DNA from: an uncultured Pirellula sp.
Lineage (GTDB): Bacteria; Planctomycetota; Planctomycetia; Pirellulales; Pirellulaceae
Assembly (NCBI GenBank): GCA_903892355.1
Contig: CAITIE010000153.1
Coordinates: forward strand, 124,001 to 188,000
Reading direction: 5' to 3'
Length of the DNA stretch: 64,000 bases
Part shown: positions 17,186 to 26,314 of the stretch, piece after piece
Position numbering within the stretch: the stretch's first letter is position 1
Layout: each line of letters opens with the position of its first letter
Position numbers and translations under genes: made by a program
Notes under the pieces: model-generated
What the model saw: the letters and a program-made list of their open reading frames with translations, nothing else
Databases searched by the model: none
What the model was told of the DNA's origin: nothing

Positions 17186-17203
17186 ATTACGAGCACGAGC
17201 ACC
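17186..17203 (+). repeat. GAGCAC hexamer element
   Basis: The sequence ATTACGAGCACGAGCACC contains two GAGCAC units preceded by ATCGATTACGAG. The same lead-in occurs in reverse orientation near 51921, marking both as one dispersed family. Confidence 0.55.
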
Positions 17204-17253
17204 GCTGCGCTGAGCACGGGCAAGATGGGGATCCGACAGCCTGCGAGCTAGAA

Positions 17254-18378
17254 CTATAGGTAACCATAGTGCGACGCATAGGCATGCCACGCTCGCAGAA
17301 CGGCTTCTTCATCCTCGCGGCTCAACTCAAGACGATTGGTCTGGTAGTCACGCTCTTTTTGAGTCTTCTCGACCAGTTTCTGCTTGACCGGTTCAAACGA
17401 ACCCAAGTTGAGTTGCGAGTAGATATCGCCGACGACTTTGATGGGATCGGCGGTCAGATCTTCATATCGAATATCGATGATTTGATTTTTATCCATCCCC
17501 TTCCGGTCGATCTCAAACGAATCGTACATCGTCGTGAGGGACTTGAGGACAAACGTGCGAAGCTGCGATTGGTCCGTCGGTGCCTGAAGTGCTTGAACGG
17601 AGTCGAGCGAGTTCCACAGCTTCATCGTCGATGGAAATAGCTTGCGAGGATCCCTCACGATATGAACGTATTTCGCATCGGGATACATCGATCGCAGGAT
17701 CTTCAGTCGGCCGGTGTGCGGCGGACTCTTCAGGAGCAACCGTTTGTGGGTCTTGTACGTGATCGCCCGCAGGAACCAGTCCAATCGCTTCTTCCAAACC
17801 TCCAGATGCTTCGGGTCGAAGCTTTGCGAGCCCAACGTATCCTCGTAAGGTACAGGATGGTTCGGAAACAAAATCCGAAGATACGGCGTCGGTGCCCCGA
17901 GATTCATCAAGGCGAACTCATCCTCTTGCGGCAACGACCAACCCGCCTTCATGTTGTCCATCGGTCGCCGGTCCGGCAGCAGGAAGCCACCAAAGCGGGT
18001 CACAACATCTTCGGTCAACAGAAAGTGCCATGGTGCAAAGCATTGGAAGGTCGTCGGCGATGATAACCGCTCGTCCAACGCGAGGTATTCGTGCAGCATC
18101 GTCGTCCCGCTCCGCCAATGCCCTAAAACAAAGATCGGCGGTGCAGTCAATTCGGTCTGTCGGATAGCTCTTCCAAAAAGCAATTCCTGACTTAATGCCA
18201 GCATTCCCGTAAACGGGGTAAATAGCGACACGCCGAGCACGTGATGAAGCCTAGCGATAGAAAACCGAAATCGATTCTTTGCAAGGAGTGGGAACCAGAC
18301 GTGAGCCGGCATTCCGTGCCAAAATCGGGGCATCAGAGCGGAGTAGGTATTACTTTTGGGTGTGGCTTCCTTGACCAT
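17254..18378 (-). CDS. PAPS-dependent sulfotransferase family protein
   Basis: The 374-residue product carries the two PAPS-binding signatures: the 5'-phosphosulfate loop PIFVLGHWRSGTT (residues 81-93) and the 3'-phosphate segment YVHIVRDPRKLFPS in mid-protein. It also has LLLKSPPHTGRLKIL before the second signature and YEDLTADP near the C-terminus, all typical of the Sulfotransfer_3-like group that is expanded in planctomycetes. It would transfer sulfate from PAPS to a glycan, lipid or small hydroxyl compound; the acceptor is unknown. ATG 18378 is preferred over an in-frame TTG at 18396. It is divergent from flhA, sharing the 18379-18625 promoter region. Confidence 0.88.
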   Translation of the reverse strand: MVKEATPKSNTYSALMPRFWHGMPAHVWFPLLAKNRFRFSIARLHHVLGVSLFTPFTGMLALSQELLFGRAIRQTELTAPPIFVLGHWRSGTTMLHEYLALDERLSSPTTFQCFAPWHFLLTEDVVTRFGGFLLPDRRPMDNMKAGWSLPQEDEFALMNLGAPTPYLRILFPNHPVPYEDTLGSQSFDPKHLEVWKKRLDWFLRAITYKTHKRLLLKSPPHTGRLKILRSMYPDAKYVHIVRDPRKLFPSTMKLWNSLDSVQALQAPTDQSQLRTFVLKSLTTMYDSFEIDRKGMDKNQIIDIRYEDLTADPIKVVGDIYSQLNLGSFEPVKQKLVEKTQKERDYQTNRLELSREDEEAVLRAWHAYASHYGYL

Positions 18379-18625
18379 CCGAAACCGTATCAGCAATCGT
18401 GGGAGTTATGTCGCGGCGATGAAATCATTGTCGGTGCACTCATTGTACAGGGTGCGGATTTCGGCCAGGAACTCTGACGAAAACCCGCATCGGATGCAAA
18501 GTTACCAATTTGGCCCGAAAACCGATATAGACACTGCGGCAGAAAGACAGGTAGTTTTCACGAGCAAAACCGGCCTCGAAGCAAAGCAGGCCGATTTAGA
18601 ATCAAAAATTCCTGCCGGATCAACC

Positions 18626-20713
18626 ATGTCTCCGTGGACCAAACTTTTTTACCAGTACCGCGACGCGATCGTCCCAGTGTCGATCATCGCCTGTATTGTC
18701 GTAATCATGGTTCCACTCCCCCCGTGGTTGTTGGATTTGCTTTTGTCGGCCAACATTGCCATCGCAGTCGTGATCCTTTTGACCACGATCTATGTCGGTT
18801 CGCCCCTTGAGTTCAACATCTTTCCAGCCATGTTGGTGGCGACAACATTGTCGCGTTTGGTGTTGAACCTAGCAACGACGCGGTTGATTCTTACCCGGGA
18901 TGGCAGCGCTGGTCCGAGTGCGGCTGGTCACGTGATCGAGGCCTTCGGGGCCTTCGTGACCGGGGACCGACTCGAGGTGGGTATCATCCTATTCATCATC
19001 ATCTTTTTGATCAACTTTATCGTTATCACCAAAGGTGCAACACGTATCGGTGAAGTGGCCGCGCGATTTGCGTTGGACGGGATGCCCGGTCGACAGATGG
19101 CCATCGATGCCGATTTGAGCGCTGGAGCTATCGACGAAAAGGAAGCCCAACGCCGACGCGAGGAAGTAACGCGACAAGCCGACTTCTATGGGGCGATGGA
19201 CGGTGCTAGTAAATTCGTCCGCGGCGATGCGATCGCCGGTATCGCGATCACTGTGCTCAACTTGGTCGGTGGCCTGTACATGGGTTACATGTACTTTGGA
19301 ATGACCATGGCGCAGTCCGCACAGGTTTATTCCAAGCTCACTATTGGCGACGGATTGGTAAGCCAAGTGCCAGCGTTCTTGATCTCGTTGGCAGCCGCAT
19401 TGCTCACCACCCGCAGCACACAAAAATCAGATTTTTCCGGCGAGTTCATCCGCCAGATCTTCTCAAAGCCTCCAGCGTTGATCGTTTCGGGGGTTTTTCT
19501 TTGCTTGATGGTTTTCACGAAACTGCCTGCGCTACCGATGCTCACCATGGGTGGCGGGTGCATCGGGCTGGCATTGCTCCTTCAAAAGCAAACGCGAGAC
19601 GAAGAGAAGATCGTCTCTAAACGCAAACTAGAAGCGGAACAGCAACAGAAGGCACCCGCCGAGAAGAAGGTCGAGGATTATCTCGAAGTCGATCCACTGC
19701 GATTGGAGCTCGGCGCTCGTTTGATCGTGCTCGCCGACCCGAATCGGGGGGGGGATTTGATGAAGCGAATATCGACGGTGCGAGCCACATTGGCCAGCGA
19801 GATGGGTGTGCTCCTCCCCATGGTGCGTATCAAAGACCGGATGAGTCTGCCCGAATATAGTTACGAACTCTCCATGGCAGGAAACCGTATCGCTACTGGA
19901 ACACTCCGACCTGATCGGTTGCTGGCCATCGACAAAGGGCTGACGCTCGGCACGATTGAAGGTGAAGAAACAACCGACCCTGCATTTGGCCGGAAAGCGT
20001 ATTGGATTGAACCGCGAAATCGCCAACAAGCCGAAATGTATGGTTTCCATGTGGTCGAGTGCGGTTCGGTCCTCGCAACCCATGTCCAAGAAACAGCGCG
20101 GCGCCATGCGGATGAATTGCTCACCCGAGATGTGACGAAGCAGTTGGTCGACCAGCTGAAAAAGACATCGTCGACCGTGGTCGATGAACTGATCCCGAGC
20201 GTGATGAAACTCTCGGACGTGCAACAGGTACTGCAGACGTTGCTGAGAGAGGATATCCCTATCCGTCAATTGGGCATGATCCTGGAAACGCTCGGAGACT
20301 ACGCGCACCGGATCAAAGATCCGCTTTGGCTCACCGAATATGTGCGGCATCGCATGGCCCGCACCATTTCCCATCGTTATCGCGACGAAACAGGAACCCT
20401 TCGCGTGATCACTCTCGATCCAGCGATGGAAGATCGGATCGCTGCGGGTACCGAACAATCCGATCGAGGCGTGTTCATTCGAATGTCCCCCGAAGCCGTC
20501 AGCAAAACATGCTCGCGCATCGCTGACCAGTTGAAGAAGTTGGATGCACTCGGTCGACCGAGGTGCGTTCTGGTCAGTCCGAAGATCCGTGTTGCATTGC
20601 GGCAAATCACCCAGGAATCCATCTCCGACTTGAGAGTCCTGTCCTACAACGAAATCGCTCGCGATACGACGATCGAGTCCGTAGGCATGGTCAGTGACCA
20701 AGTATCGCCATGA
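18626..20713 (+). CDS. flhA: Flagellar biosynthesis protein FlhA
   Basis: FlhA is the export-gate subunit of the flagellar type III apparatus. The product from ATG 18626 is 695 residues, the usual FlhA length. The N-terminal half carries multiple membrane spans (IVPVSIIACIVVIMVPLPPWLLD, VGIILFIIIFLINFIVI, others) and the FHIPEP-family block NIFPAMLVATTLSRLVLNLATTR. The C-terminal half is the cytosolic substrate-docking domain (VDPLRLELGARLIVLADP to the end), linked by a charged segment. The frame is open upstream with ATG codons at 18419 and 18494, which would add up to 69 poorly conserved residues; these are possible. Its TGA overlaps the flhF ATG (ATGA). Confidence 0.94.
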   Translation: MSPWTKLFYQYRDAIVPVSIIACIVVIMVPLPPWLLDLLLSANIAIAVVILLTTIYVGSPLEFNIFPAMLVATTLSRLVLNLATTRLILTRDGSAGPSAAGHVIEAFGAFVTGDRLEVGIILFIIIFLINFIVITKGATRIGEVAARFALDGMPGRQMAIDADLSAGAIDEKEAQRRREEVTRQADFYGAMDGASKFVRGDAIAGIAITVLNLVGGLYMGYMYFGMTMAQSAQVYSKLTIGDGLVSQVPAFLISLAAALLTTRSTQKSDFSGEFIRQIFSKPPALIVSGVFLCLMVFTKLPALPMLTMGGGCIGLALLLQKQTRDEEKIVSKRKLEAEQQQKAPAEKKVEDYLEVDPLRLELGARLIVLADPNRGGDLMKRISTVRATLASEMGVLLPMVRIKDRMSLPEYSYELSMAGNRIATGTLRPDRLLAIDKGLTLGTIEGEETTDPAFGRKAYWIEPRNRQQAEMYGFHVVECGSVLATHVQETARRHADELLTRDVTKQLVDQLKKTSSTVVDELIPSVMKLSDVQQVLQTLLREDIPIRQLGMILETLGDYAHRIKDPLWLTEYVRHRMARTISHRYRDETGTLRVITLDPAMEDRIAAGTEQSDRGVFIRMSPEAVSKTCSRIADQLKKLDALGRPRCVLVSPKIRVALRQITQESISDLRVLSYNEIARDTTIESVGMVSDQVSP

Positions 20714-21918
20714 CACAGCCCATCCAAATAAGAACGTTCCGAGCCAAATCACTCTCCGAGGCGCTAGCCCGGATCCGCCGTGAACTGGGGCCCGATGCGG
20801 TCATCCTCGAAACAAAGCCAGTCGCAAGATCGCTACTGGGACTTGGCAACAATCGCATCTCAGTCACCGCCACGTCCAACTCACCCTCTGCCAATCCTCA
20901 AGTATCTGCTCAACAAGAATCAGAGACGGTACATCCCACCACCAATCCATCGCAGGCATCGGATCCATCGAGGATCGCCTCTCACGATGATACCTCCAAG
21001 CATAGCGACCGTGACGCTGCTGCATGGGGTGGGTCCGACCAAGCCCATCGCGAAGATCAATCCGAGGCCCAGCCGTTGCCCATGCGATTTGTCCGCTCAT
21101 CAGGGCGCACGCGAACGAGGGATGAATCCAATCCCTTCACAGGTCCGTATTTGGAGTTCGCTGCGGAATTGGCCCAAACGGACCTTGATCGAGATCTGAT
21201 CCAAGCATGGATGTTGGAGGCCAACGAGATTCTTGGTGATGAAGTGACAGACTCCTGGGTGATCCGAGCCCTCATCGCTCAATGGATCCGCGGATCGCTT
21301 AGCGTATCGGCTCCTATCAGAGAGTGGACGCGGGGCCAGGAACGAATCGCTTGCATCGGTCCCTCTGGACATGGCAAAACCAACTGCGTTGCCAAACTCG
21401 CAGGGCTGGTCTCGCAGTCTCTCGGCTGGGTACCGGGCATTCTCTCGTGCAATGCGGCTGGAACTACCTCCGCAAATCGACTCGCCGACTACTGCTCCAT
21501 GATGAATTGGCCGTTTCGCCAAATTGAATCTCCACACGCAGTCCCATCGATCCTCCAGCAGATGGAGTCCTGCGACATCCTGCTGATCGATACTGATTGC
21601 GGTACGATCGGTGACACGGAAACGCAGCGGAAAACCGTGGAATTGCTGACCTGCCTTGCGACGACGCAAACCCACTTGGTCATGAGTGCAACGTCGTCTG
21701 CGGTGTCGTTTCGGCGAGCCTTGGAATGGTACGAATCGTACGCTCCAACGGACCTACTGATGACCAAACTCGACGAGGCATGCGGGTTGAGCGCCATCTA
21801 TTTGAGCCTGACTCAAGCCAATTTGCCGCTTGGCTTTATTTCTACAGGGCATAGAATCCCAAGCGACTTTTTACAGCTGGATAGCAGCAAGCTCGTCCAG
21901 TGCATCCTTGGCATCTAA
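20710..21918 (+). CDS. flhF: FlhF-like SRP-family GTPase, degenerate G motifs
   Basis: FlhF is an SRP-type GTPase that sets flagellum position and number. The 402-residue product has the FlhF N-terminus (IRTFRAKSLSEALARIRRELGPDAVILETK), a low-complexity linker of about 90 residues, an N-domain, and an NG GTPase with P-loop GPSGHGKTN near residue 217 and TKLDEA as the G4 motif. Oddities are visible: the second P-loop Thr is Asn, the DTYR motif expected after the next strand reads CNAAG, and the DTAGR motif reads DTDCG. These changes suggest reduced or altered GTP hydrolysis. The overlap with flhA (ATGA) and context make the flagellar role firm. Confidence 0.88.
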   Translation: MTQPIQIRTFRAKSLSEALARIRRELGPDAVILETKPVARSLLGLGNNRISVTATSNSPSANPQVSAQQESETVHPTTNPSQASDPSRIASHDDTSKHSDRDAAAWGGSDQAHREDQSEAQPLPMRFVRSSGRTRTRDESNPFTGPYLEFAAELAQTDLDRDLIQAWMLEANEILGDEVTDSWVIRALIAQWIRGSLSVSAPIREWTRGQERIACIGPSGHGKTNCVAKLAGLVSQSLGWVPGILSCNAAGTTSANRLADYCSMMNWPFRQIESPHAVPSILQQMESCDILLIDTDCGTIGDTETQRKTVELLTCLATTQTHLVMSATSSAVSFRRALEWYESYAPTDLLMTKLDEACGLSAIYLSLTQANLPLGFISTGHRIPSDFLQLDSSKLVQCILGI

Positions 21919-21943
21919 GCCATCCGGCATCTAAGTTTTTCCT

Positions 21944-23701
21944 ATGCTCGTCTTTGACAATCGTTTCGTGCGCGAACTTCCTGCTGAGGAATCTCGCGAC
22001 GACACGTCCACTTCTTCAGGTACTGCACCCAATCATCAATCTTCTGCGGATTCAAATGCATCGGAGTTATCACCGATCGAGTCCCGTCAGGTTTTCGGCG
22101 CGTGCTATTCATGGGCCTCCCCTAAAACTCCATCGCAACCGAAGTTGTTGGCGTATGCCAAGGAAGTTGCCGAGAGTCTCGGGATGGACGACGACTTCGT
22201 TCAATCCGAAGCCTTTCGACTCGCATTTTCGGGTCACACACTCCTTCCTGGCATGCAACCGTTCGCTATGTGTTATGGAGGTCACCAATTCGGCCATTGG
22301 GCAGGCCAATTAGGAGACGGTCGTGCGATCAATTTGGGAGAGATTGTCAACACCCACGGTGGACGCTGGATGCTGCAGCTCAAAGGCGCCGGTCCCACTC
22401 CCTATTCGCGACGCGCGGATGGCTTTGCCGTCCTTCGATCGAGTTTGCGAGAGTTCCTATGCAGTGAAGCCATGCATCATCTCGGGGTGCCCACCACCAG
22501 AGCGCTTTCGTTGATCCAGACAGGCGATTGGGTTGTTAGGGATATGTTTTACGATGGTCGTCCCCGACGTGAACCGGGCGCGATCGTCTGCCGCGTCGCT
22601 CCAACGTTTGTCCGATTCGGCAACGTTGAGATCTTTGCCGCACGAAAAGATGTTGCCAACCTGCGCAAGCTCGTCGACTACGTCATTCGAGTCGATTACC
22701 CGCACTTGGTCGCTGTAACGCAAAACGGTATGTCTTATGATGCCTCCGATCCCGGGTTGAAAGGATCAACCGAGCTTCCGAGTACGGAATTGAACGAAGC
22801 GATTTATGCTGCTTGGTTTGAGGAGATCTGCCGGCGGACCGCGACCATGATCGTGCACTGGATGCGCGTCGGCTTTGTCCACGGCGTTATGAACACCGAC
22901 AACATGTCCATCCTAGGACTGACCATCGATTATGGACCGTACGGGTGGCTGGAGGACTACGATCCCTCCTGGACCCCCAACACGACCGATTTCGAAGGCC
23001 GTCGCTATTGTTACGGCCAGCAACCTCAGATCGCCTACTGGAATTTAGCCCAACTCGCAAATGCCATCGCACCGCTATTCACGGTGTCGGAGCCTTTGCA
23101 AGTCGGTCTGCATGCCTATGTTGACCAATTGCAAAGCGATTGGAATCAATGCATGGCCAACAAGCTCGGTTTGGCTACGTTTCAGCCGGGTGATGGTGGC
23201 GAAGCAGGTGATGATGGCTTATCCGAAGGACTCTTTGACCTTCTGAAAGCTGCTGAGATCGATATGACGTTGTTTTACCGGCTTCTCGCCGACTACCCAT
23301 TGGAATCGGTACGCGACCAATCCATGGAGGAGCGGGTTGCGAAAGTCCGGGAGCATTTTGCACCCGCCATGTATCGAGAGGCGGACCAAGCTTCCGCGTG
23401 GAGCGTTCAGTGCGCTCGATGGCTGGTTCCATACGCCGAACGCGTCGCCGCTGAAGCACTAGATGCCACCCAACGTCGGGAACGGATGAATCGAGTCAAT
23501 CCAAAGTATGTCTTGCGAAACTACCTTGCTCAAATCGCCATCGACGCTGCCGAAGCCGGCGACAATTCGGAATTGCTGGCGTTGCACGATGCATTGCGAC
23601 GCCCTTACGACGATCAGCCGGGTAATGAGCGATTCGCAGAAAAGAGACCAGAATGGGCGAGGCAACGGGCGGGCTGCTCGATGCTCTCGTGCAGTTCGTG
23701 A
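21944..23701 (+). CDS. selO: Protein adenylyltransferase SelO (YdiU/UPF0061)
   Basis: SelO is a pseudokinase-fold enzyme that transfers AMP from ATP to protein hydroxyl groups and is linked to redox stress. The 585-residue product has the family's strong blocks: CYGGHQFGHWAGQLGDGRAI, LQLKGAGPTPYSR, DGFAVLRSSLREFLCSEAMHHLGVPTTRAL, FVRFGNVEIFAAR, and HGVMNTDNMSILGLTIDYGPYGWLE, where the Asn/Asp residues bind metal. It ends in SCSS, the same C-terminal end as bacterial SelO; eukaryotic SelO carries selenocysteine there. Residues about 10-50 are a Ser/Thr-rich insertion not seen in typical family members. It follows flhF by 25 bp in the same direction, so it may share that transcript without a functional link. 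Confidence 0.94.
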   Translation: MLVFDNRFVRELPAEESRDDTSTSSGTAPNHQSSADSNASELSPIESRQVFGACYSWASPKTPSQPKLLAYAKEVAESLGMDDDFVQSEAFRLAFSGHTLLPGMQPFAMCYGGHQFGHWAGQLGDGRAINLGEIVNTHGGRWMLQLKGAGPTPYSRRADGFAVLRSSLREFLCSEAMHHLGVPTTRALSLIQTGDWVVRDMFYDGRPRREPGAIVCRVAPTFVRFGNVEIFAARKDVANLRKLVDYVIRVDYPHLVAVTQNGMSYDASDPGLKGSTELPSTELNEAIYAAWFEEICRRTATMIVHWMRVGFVHGVMNTDNMSILGLTIDYGPYGWLEDYDPSWTPNTTDFEGRRYCYGQQPQIAYWNLAQLANAIAPLFTVSEPLQVGLHAYVDQLQSDWNQCMANKLGLATFQPGDGGEAGDDGLSEGLFDLLKAAEIDMTLFYRLLADYPLESVRDQSMEERVAKVREHFAPAMYREADQASAWSVQCARWLVPYAERVAAEALDATQRRERMNRVNPKYVLRNYLAQIAIDAAEAGDNSELLALHDALRRPYDDQPGNERFAEKRPEWARQRAGCSMLSCSS

Positions 23702-23718
23702 CCCCGTCGAGCGATCCC

Positions 23719-24129
23719 TTATCGAACTCGCGTTTCCTCGATCACCCATTGCAAGTAACTCGGCTCCACCCATTCCACCATCCGGAGCGTGATCTCAGGT
23801 GTTGTGTACGGATGGGATTGTCGCAGCAACTCGATGGCGCGCTGCGACGCCATCGATGTTGTCTTGAGGATCAACTTAACCTCGTCCCCTTGTTCCATGA
23901 CCCCTTGCCACCAGTAGGTACTCCGAAGGGTTTCGGAAACTTGAGCGCACGCCACGGCCCGCGCTTGCACCAATTGCCGAGCGATCGCGTCGGCGACTTG
24001 GGCGTCGGGTAGCGTGGTAGCGATCTCAATGAGACAGCACTTTGGCTGCGAACCAGACGCCAACGACAAATCACCCGGTTGCTCGGCAATCGCTAAGGGG
24101 TTCGAGGAATTGGACTGGGGGTCGCTCAA
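23719..24129 (-). CDS. cutA: Divalent-cation tolerance protein CutA
   Basis: CutA proteins are trimeric, PII-like ferredoxin-fold proteins linked to copper tolerance. The core starts at about residue 30 (CCLIEIATTLPDAQVADAIARQLVQARAVACAQV) and includes STYWWQGVMEQGDEVKLILKTT and HPYTTPEI, both CutA signatures. The product is 136 residues against the usual 105-115 because of about 28 extra N-terminal residues if the TTG start at 24129 is right. That TTG overlaps the upstream gene's TGA as TTGA. The gene is convergent with selO, only 17 bp away. Metal binding is family knowledge; the physiological role is uncertain. Confidence 0.92.
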   Translation of the reverse strand: MSDPQSNSSNPLAIAEQPGDLSLASGSQPKCCLIEIATTLPDAQVADAIARQLVQARAVACAQVSETLRSTYWWQGVMEQGDEVKLILKTTSMASQRAIELLRQSHPYTTPEITLRMVEWVEPSYLQWVIEETRVR

Positions 24130-24572
24130 GCCAATCCTCGCTCGATCAGCAATCGTTCCTGATTTTCCTCAACGAGGATTTCGCGATGCAGATCGCGAAA
24201 CCGCTCCGTCATATCCGCGATCTCATCGCGCTGAGGATCGTAGGTTTGGACATCGTGAATCAATGCATCGAGCATATCGATCAATCGGCATTGATGGCAT
24301 TCGATCTCACGGAGATCCGAGTAAAGGCCGGGTCGAAGGGAAGCGACATTTTCTAAATACCCTTCACCGGCGACACGAGTGAAGTGCTGGTCGAGCGTCC
24401 AGCGGAAGCTCACCAAATGCTCCATCAGTTTGCTCCAAGCGGTCCGTTGATGCGGATGGTTCAACCATGTTTGAAAGTCGGCTTCGACTTCCAAAAGAGA
24501 CTCTTCGATCCCAGACTGGCTGTGATCGAGGCACATTTTGAGACCTTGATTGCGTGCGTCTAACCGATCCAT
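24126..24572 (-). CDS. Small helical protein, possibly hemerythrin-like
   Basis: The 148-residue product looks all-helical. It has spaced His and Glu residues in three helices: LMEHLVSFRWTLDQHF (with GEGYL after), ECHQCRLIDMLDALIHD, and FRDLHREILVEENQERLL. That pattern resembles HHE/hemerythrin-type bundles that bind two iron atoms, but the spacing is not a clean match. The ATG at 24572 follows GAGG by eight bases and is preferred over the upstream GTG. Its stop overlaps the cutA start, so the two form a small operon; a metal theme would fit, but that is inference. Confidence 0.55.
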   Translation of the reverse strand: MDRLDARNQGLKMCLDHSQSGIEESLLEVEADFQTWLNHPHQRTAWSKLMEHLVSFRWTLDQHFTRVAGEGYLENVASLRPGLYSDLREIECHQCRLIDMLDALIHDVQTYDPQRDEIADMTERFRDLHREILVEENQERLLIERGLA

Positions 24573-24857
24573 AACCCACACCTCATCTTAGTAAAGAATA
24601 CGACTTGGGAACAAACGGAGACCTGACAGCCCTTAGTGTGGCAGAGTTTCGGCAACGCCGTCAAGCAATTTGAGTGTTTTCGGAGTAGAAGCCATAAATT
24701 TCCGTGAGGCCCATGGAATCGCATGGCGTTTGAGTCAGCGAACGCTTCCTTGGGGATTGGGGACTTTACCCGCATTTATTGTGCGCAGAAGAACGAACTC
24801 GCGCAAATTTGGTAAGCATCGATCGCCATTCTGAGGCCGCGCGGAAGTGCATCGCTT
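24573..24857. other. Gap between floA and the helical-protein gene
   Basis: About 285 bp with no recognised gene, repeat or RNA. It should hold the leftward promoter of the cutA pair. Confidence 0.4.
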
Positions 24858-25964
24858 TTACGCAATTTTCAAATTCGCTCGCCGAGATTGGGCTGCGTGA
24901 CCGCTTCGATCGAACGACCCTGGTGGAGAATCAGGCTCGAGACCGATATTTCCCCGTCGATATGCCTCTGCTAAGGCGAGTTGCACATCGGCTTCCTTGA
25001 GCAAGGCGATTGCCTGTTGCTCGATCACACTTGCCTTCATGAGTTGTGTTCGAGCGACGGCTTGACAACGTCGCCCCTCGGCATCAGAAACGCTTACGAG
25101 CATATCCGCCTCGGCTTGATCGATCACCAATCTCGCTCCGATGTTCGTGCCGACGGAAACAATCGCCACATCGATGGAAACGATATCGAATATCGTATTC
25201 TCGCTCAGCTCGTTGGCTCGGGAGCCGGAGGATATCAAGGAGGGTAACGCCAGAATATCGGTATGTTTTTCGGACGCACCGATATTGGCGACGATACTCT
25301 CGCCAACACGCGCGATGATGGTTTCTTCGGTCGCCCCACCGATCAGCTTCTCCATGTTCGTCCGAACGGTTACGCACACGCTGACTCGCAACTCCACTCC
25401 GTCTTTGGATACTCCACTAAGTGTTGTTCTCGTTGTGCCACTTGCGATTGGGCAGCGGATTACTTTGGGGAACACGCGTGCTTGAATGGCCGCCAGCACA
25501 TCCCGGCCAGCCAAATCGATGGCGGCCGCCGTATCAAAATCGAACACCAAACCAGCGCCATTGGCGACAACAAGCGACGTGACAACCTTGTCGACGTTTC
25601 CACCAGCCAGCGCGTGGGCTTGCAGCCGTTGTGTGGTCATGCCACCTGACCCGTGATCGATCCGTAGTCCCGCTTGCCGACCCATGACCTTGGCGTTGAC
25701 GATGGTCTTGAGGTCCAGGCCCAGCAGAGTCATGGCGATTAGGCTTGCAAAACTTACATCCGCGTTTGCGAAATACGCTTGAAGCCAGTAGGAACCCCAT
25801 TTTGCGATCGCGCCGATCACAACTAATGCAACAACTAATGCAACACTGACAACGGCCAGAAGGAACCCAATCCAGAGCACACTCGATGGTGTCACGGAAA
25901 TGCCTATCGCCCGATCCGAGCTAATTTGTTCTGCTGGCTCGACAGCACGATGATCCAAGTCCAT
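24858..25964 (-). CDS. floA: Flotillin-like protein FloA (UPF0365 family)
   Basis: FloA proteins are membrane-hairpin SPFH-type scaffolds of ordered membrane domains. The product has an N-terminal hydrophobic segment (SVLWIGFLLAVVSVALVVALVVIGAI), then the family's core: IVNAKVMGRQAGL, HALAGGNVDKVVTSLVVANGAGL, DFDTAAAIDLAGRDVLAAIQARVFPKVI, VSKDGVELRVSVCVTVRTNMEKLIGGATEETIIARVGE, and the Ala/Glu-rich DQAEADMLVSVSDAEGRRCQAVAR helix ending LALAEAYRRGNIG. These match the UPF0365/FloA layout closely. The ATG at 25964 gives 368 residues; an in-frame TTG lies 90 bases upstream, and neither has a clear ribosome site. The usual NfeD partner is not next to it. Confidence 0.9.
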   Translation of the reverse strand: MDLDHRAVEPAEQISSDRAIGISVTPSSVLWIGFLLAVVSVALVVALVVIGAIAKWGSYWLQAYFANADVSFASLIAMTLLGLDLKTIVNAKVMGRQAGLRIDHGSGGMTTQRLQAHALAGGNVDKVVTSLVVANGAGLVFDFDTAAAIDLAGRDVLAAIQARVFPKVIRCPIASGTTRTTLSGVSKDGVELRVSVCVTVRTNMEKLIGGATEETIIARVGESIVANIGASEKHTDILALPSLISSGSRANELSENTIFDIVSIDVAIVSVGTNIGARLVIDQAEADMLVSVSDAEGRRCQAVARTQLMKASVIEQQAIALLKEADVQLALAEAYRRGNIGLEPDSPPGSFDRSGHAAQSRRANLKIA

Positions 25965-26314
25965 CAAACGAGGGACACTGCGTTTGTCGCTGCGACGGCA
26001 CCGCCAAACGGCACAGGTCAAACTAGCACGATTAAGTGTCGATACAAGGCGCAAACGCTACAACCCATCGGATTCAATCAACTAATCGGCGATTGCAAGT
26101 GCTTTTGCACGAATCGACCTCGCGAACTGTTTCGTGGAGCTTGCGCGGCGACCGCGGTCTTTCACATGGCGATCGCAATCTTTGTCAGCACGTTCTTATG
26201 GTTTCAGGTCCAGCCGCTCATCAGCTGGTTTATCATGGCTTTGTGTAAAGGTGGCCCGACGGTCTGGACGAGGGCGATGCTCTTTTTTCAATGCATTGGG
26301 TTGGGCGTCTATGC

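Larger units (their letters stand above)
16552..17253. other. Intergenic region with dispersed repeat elements
   Basis: About 700 bp without a supported gene. It holds the 55-bp dispersed element at 16967-17021 and a shorter GAGCAC element at 17186-17203. Open frames across it are made of low-complexity repeats and are not credible. Confidence 0.6.

Noticed and set aside
19628-20752. A 374-codon frame opposite flhA
   Set aside because: flhA is firmly identified there; the reverse frame has no start context or motif.
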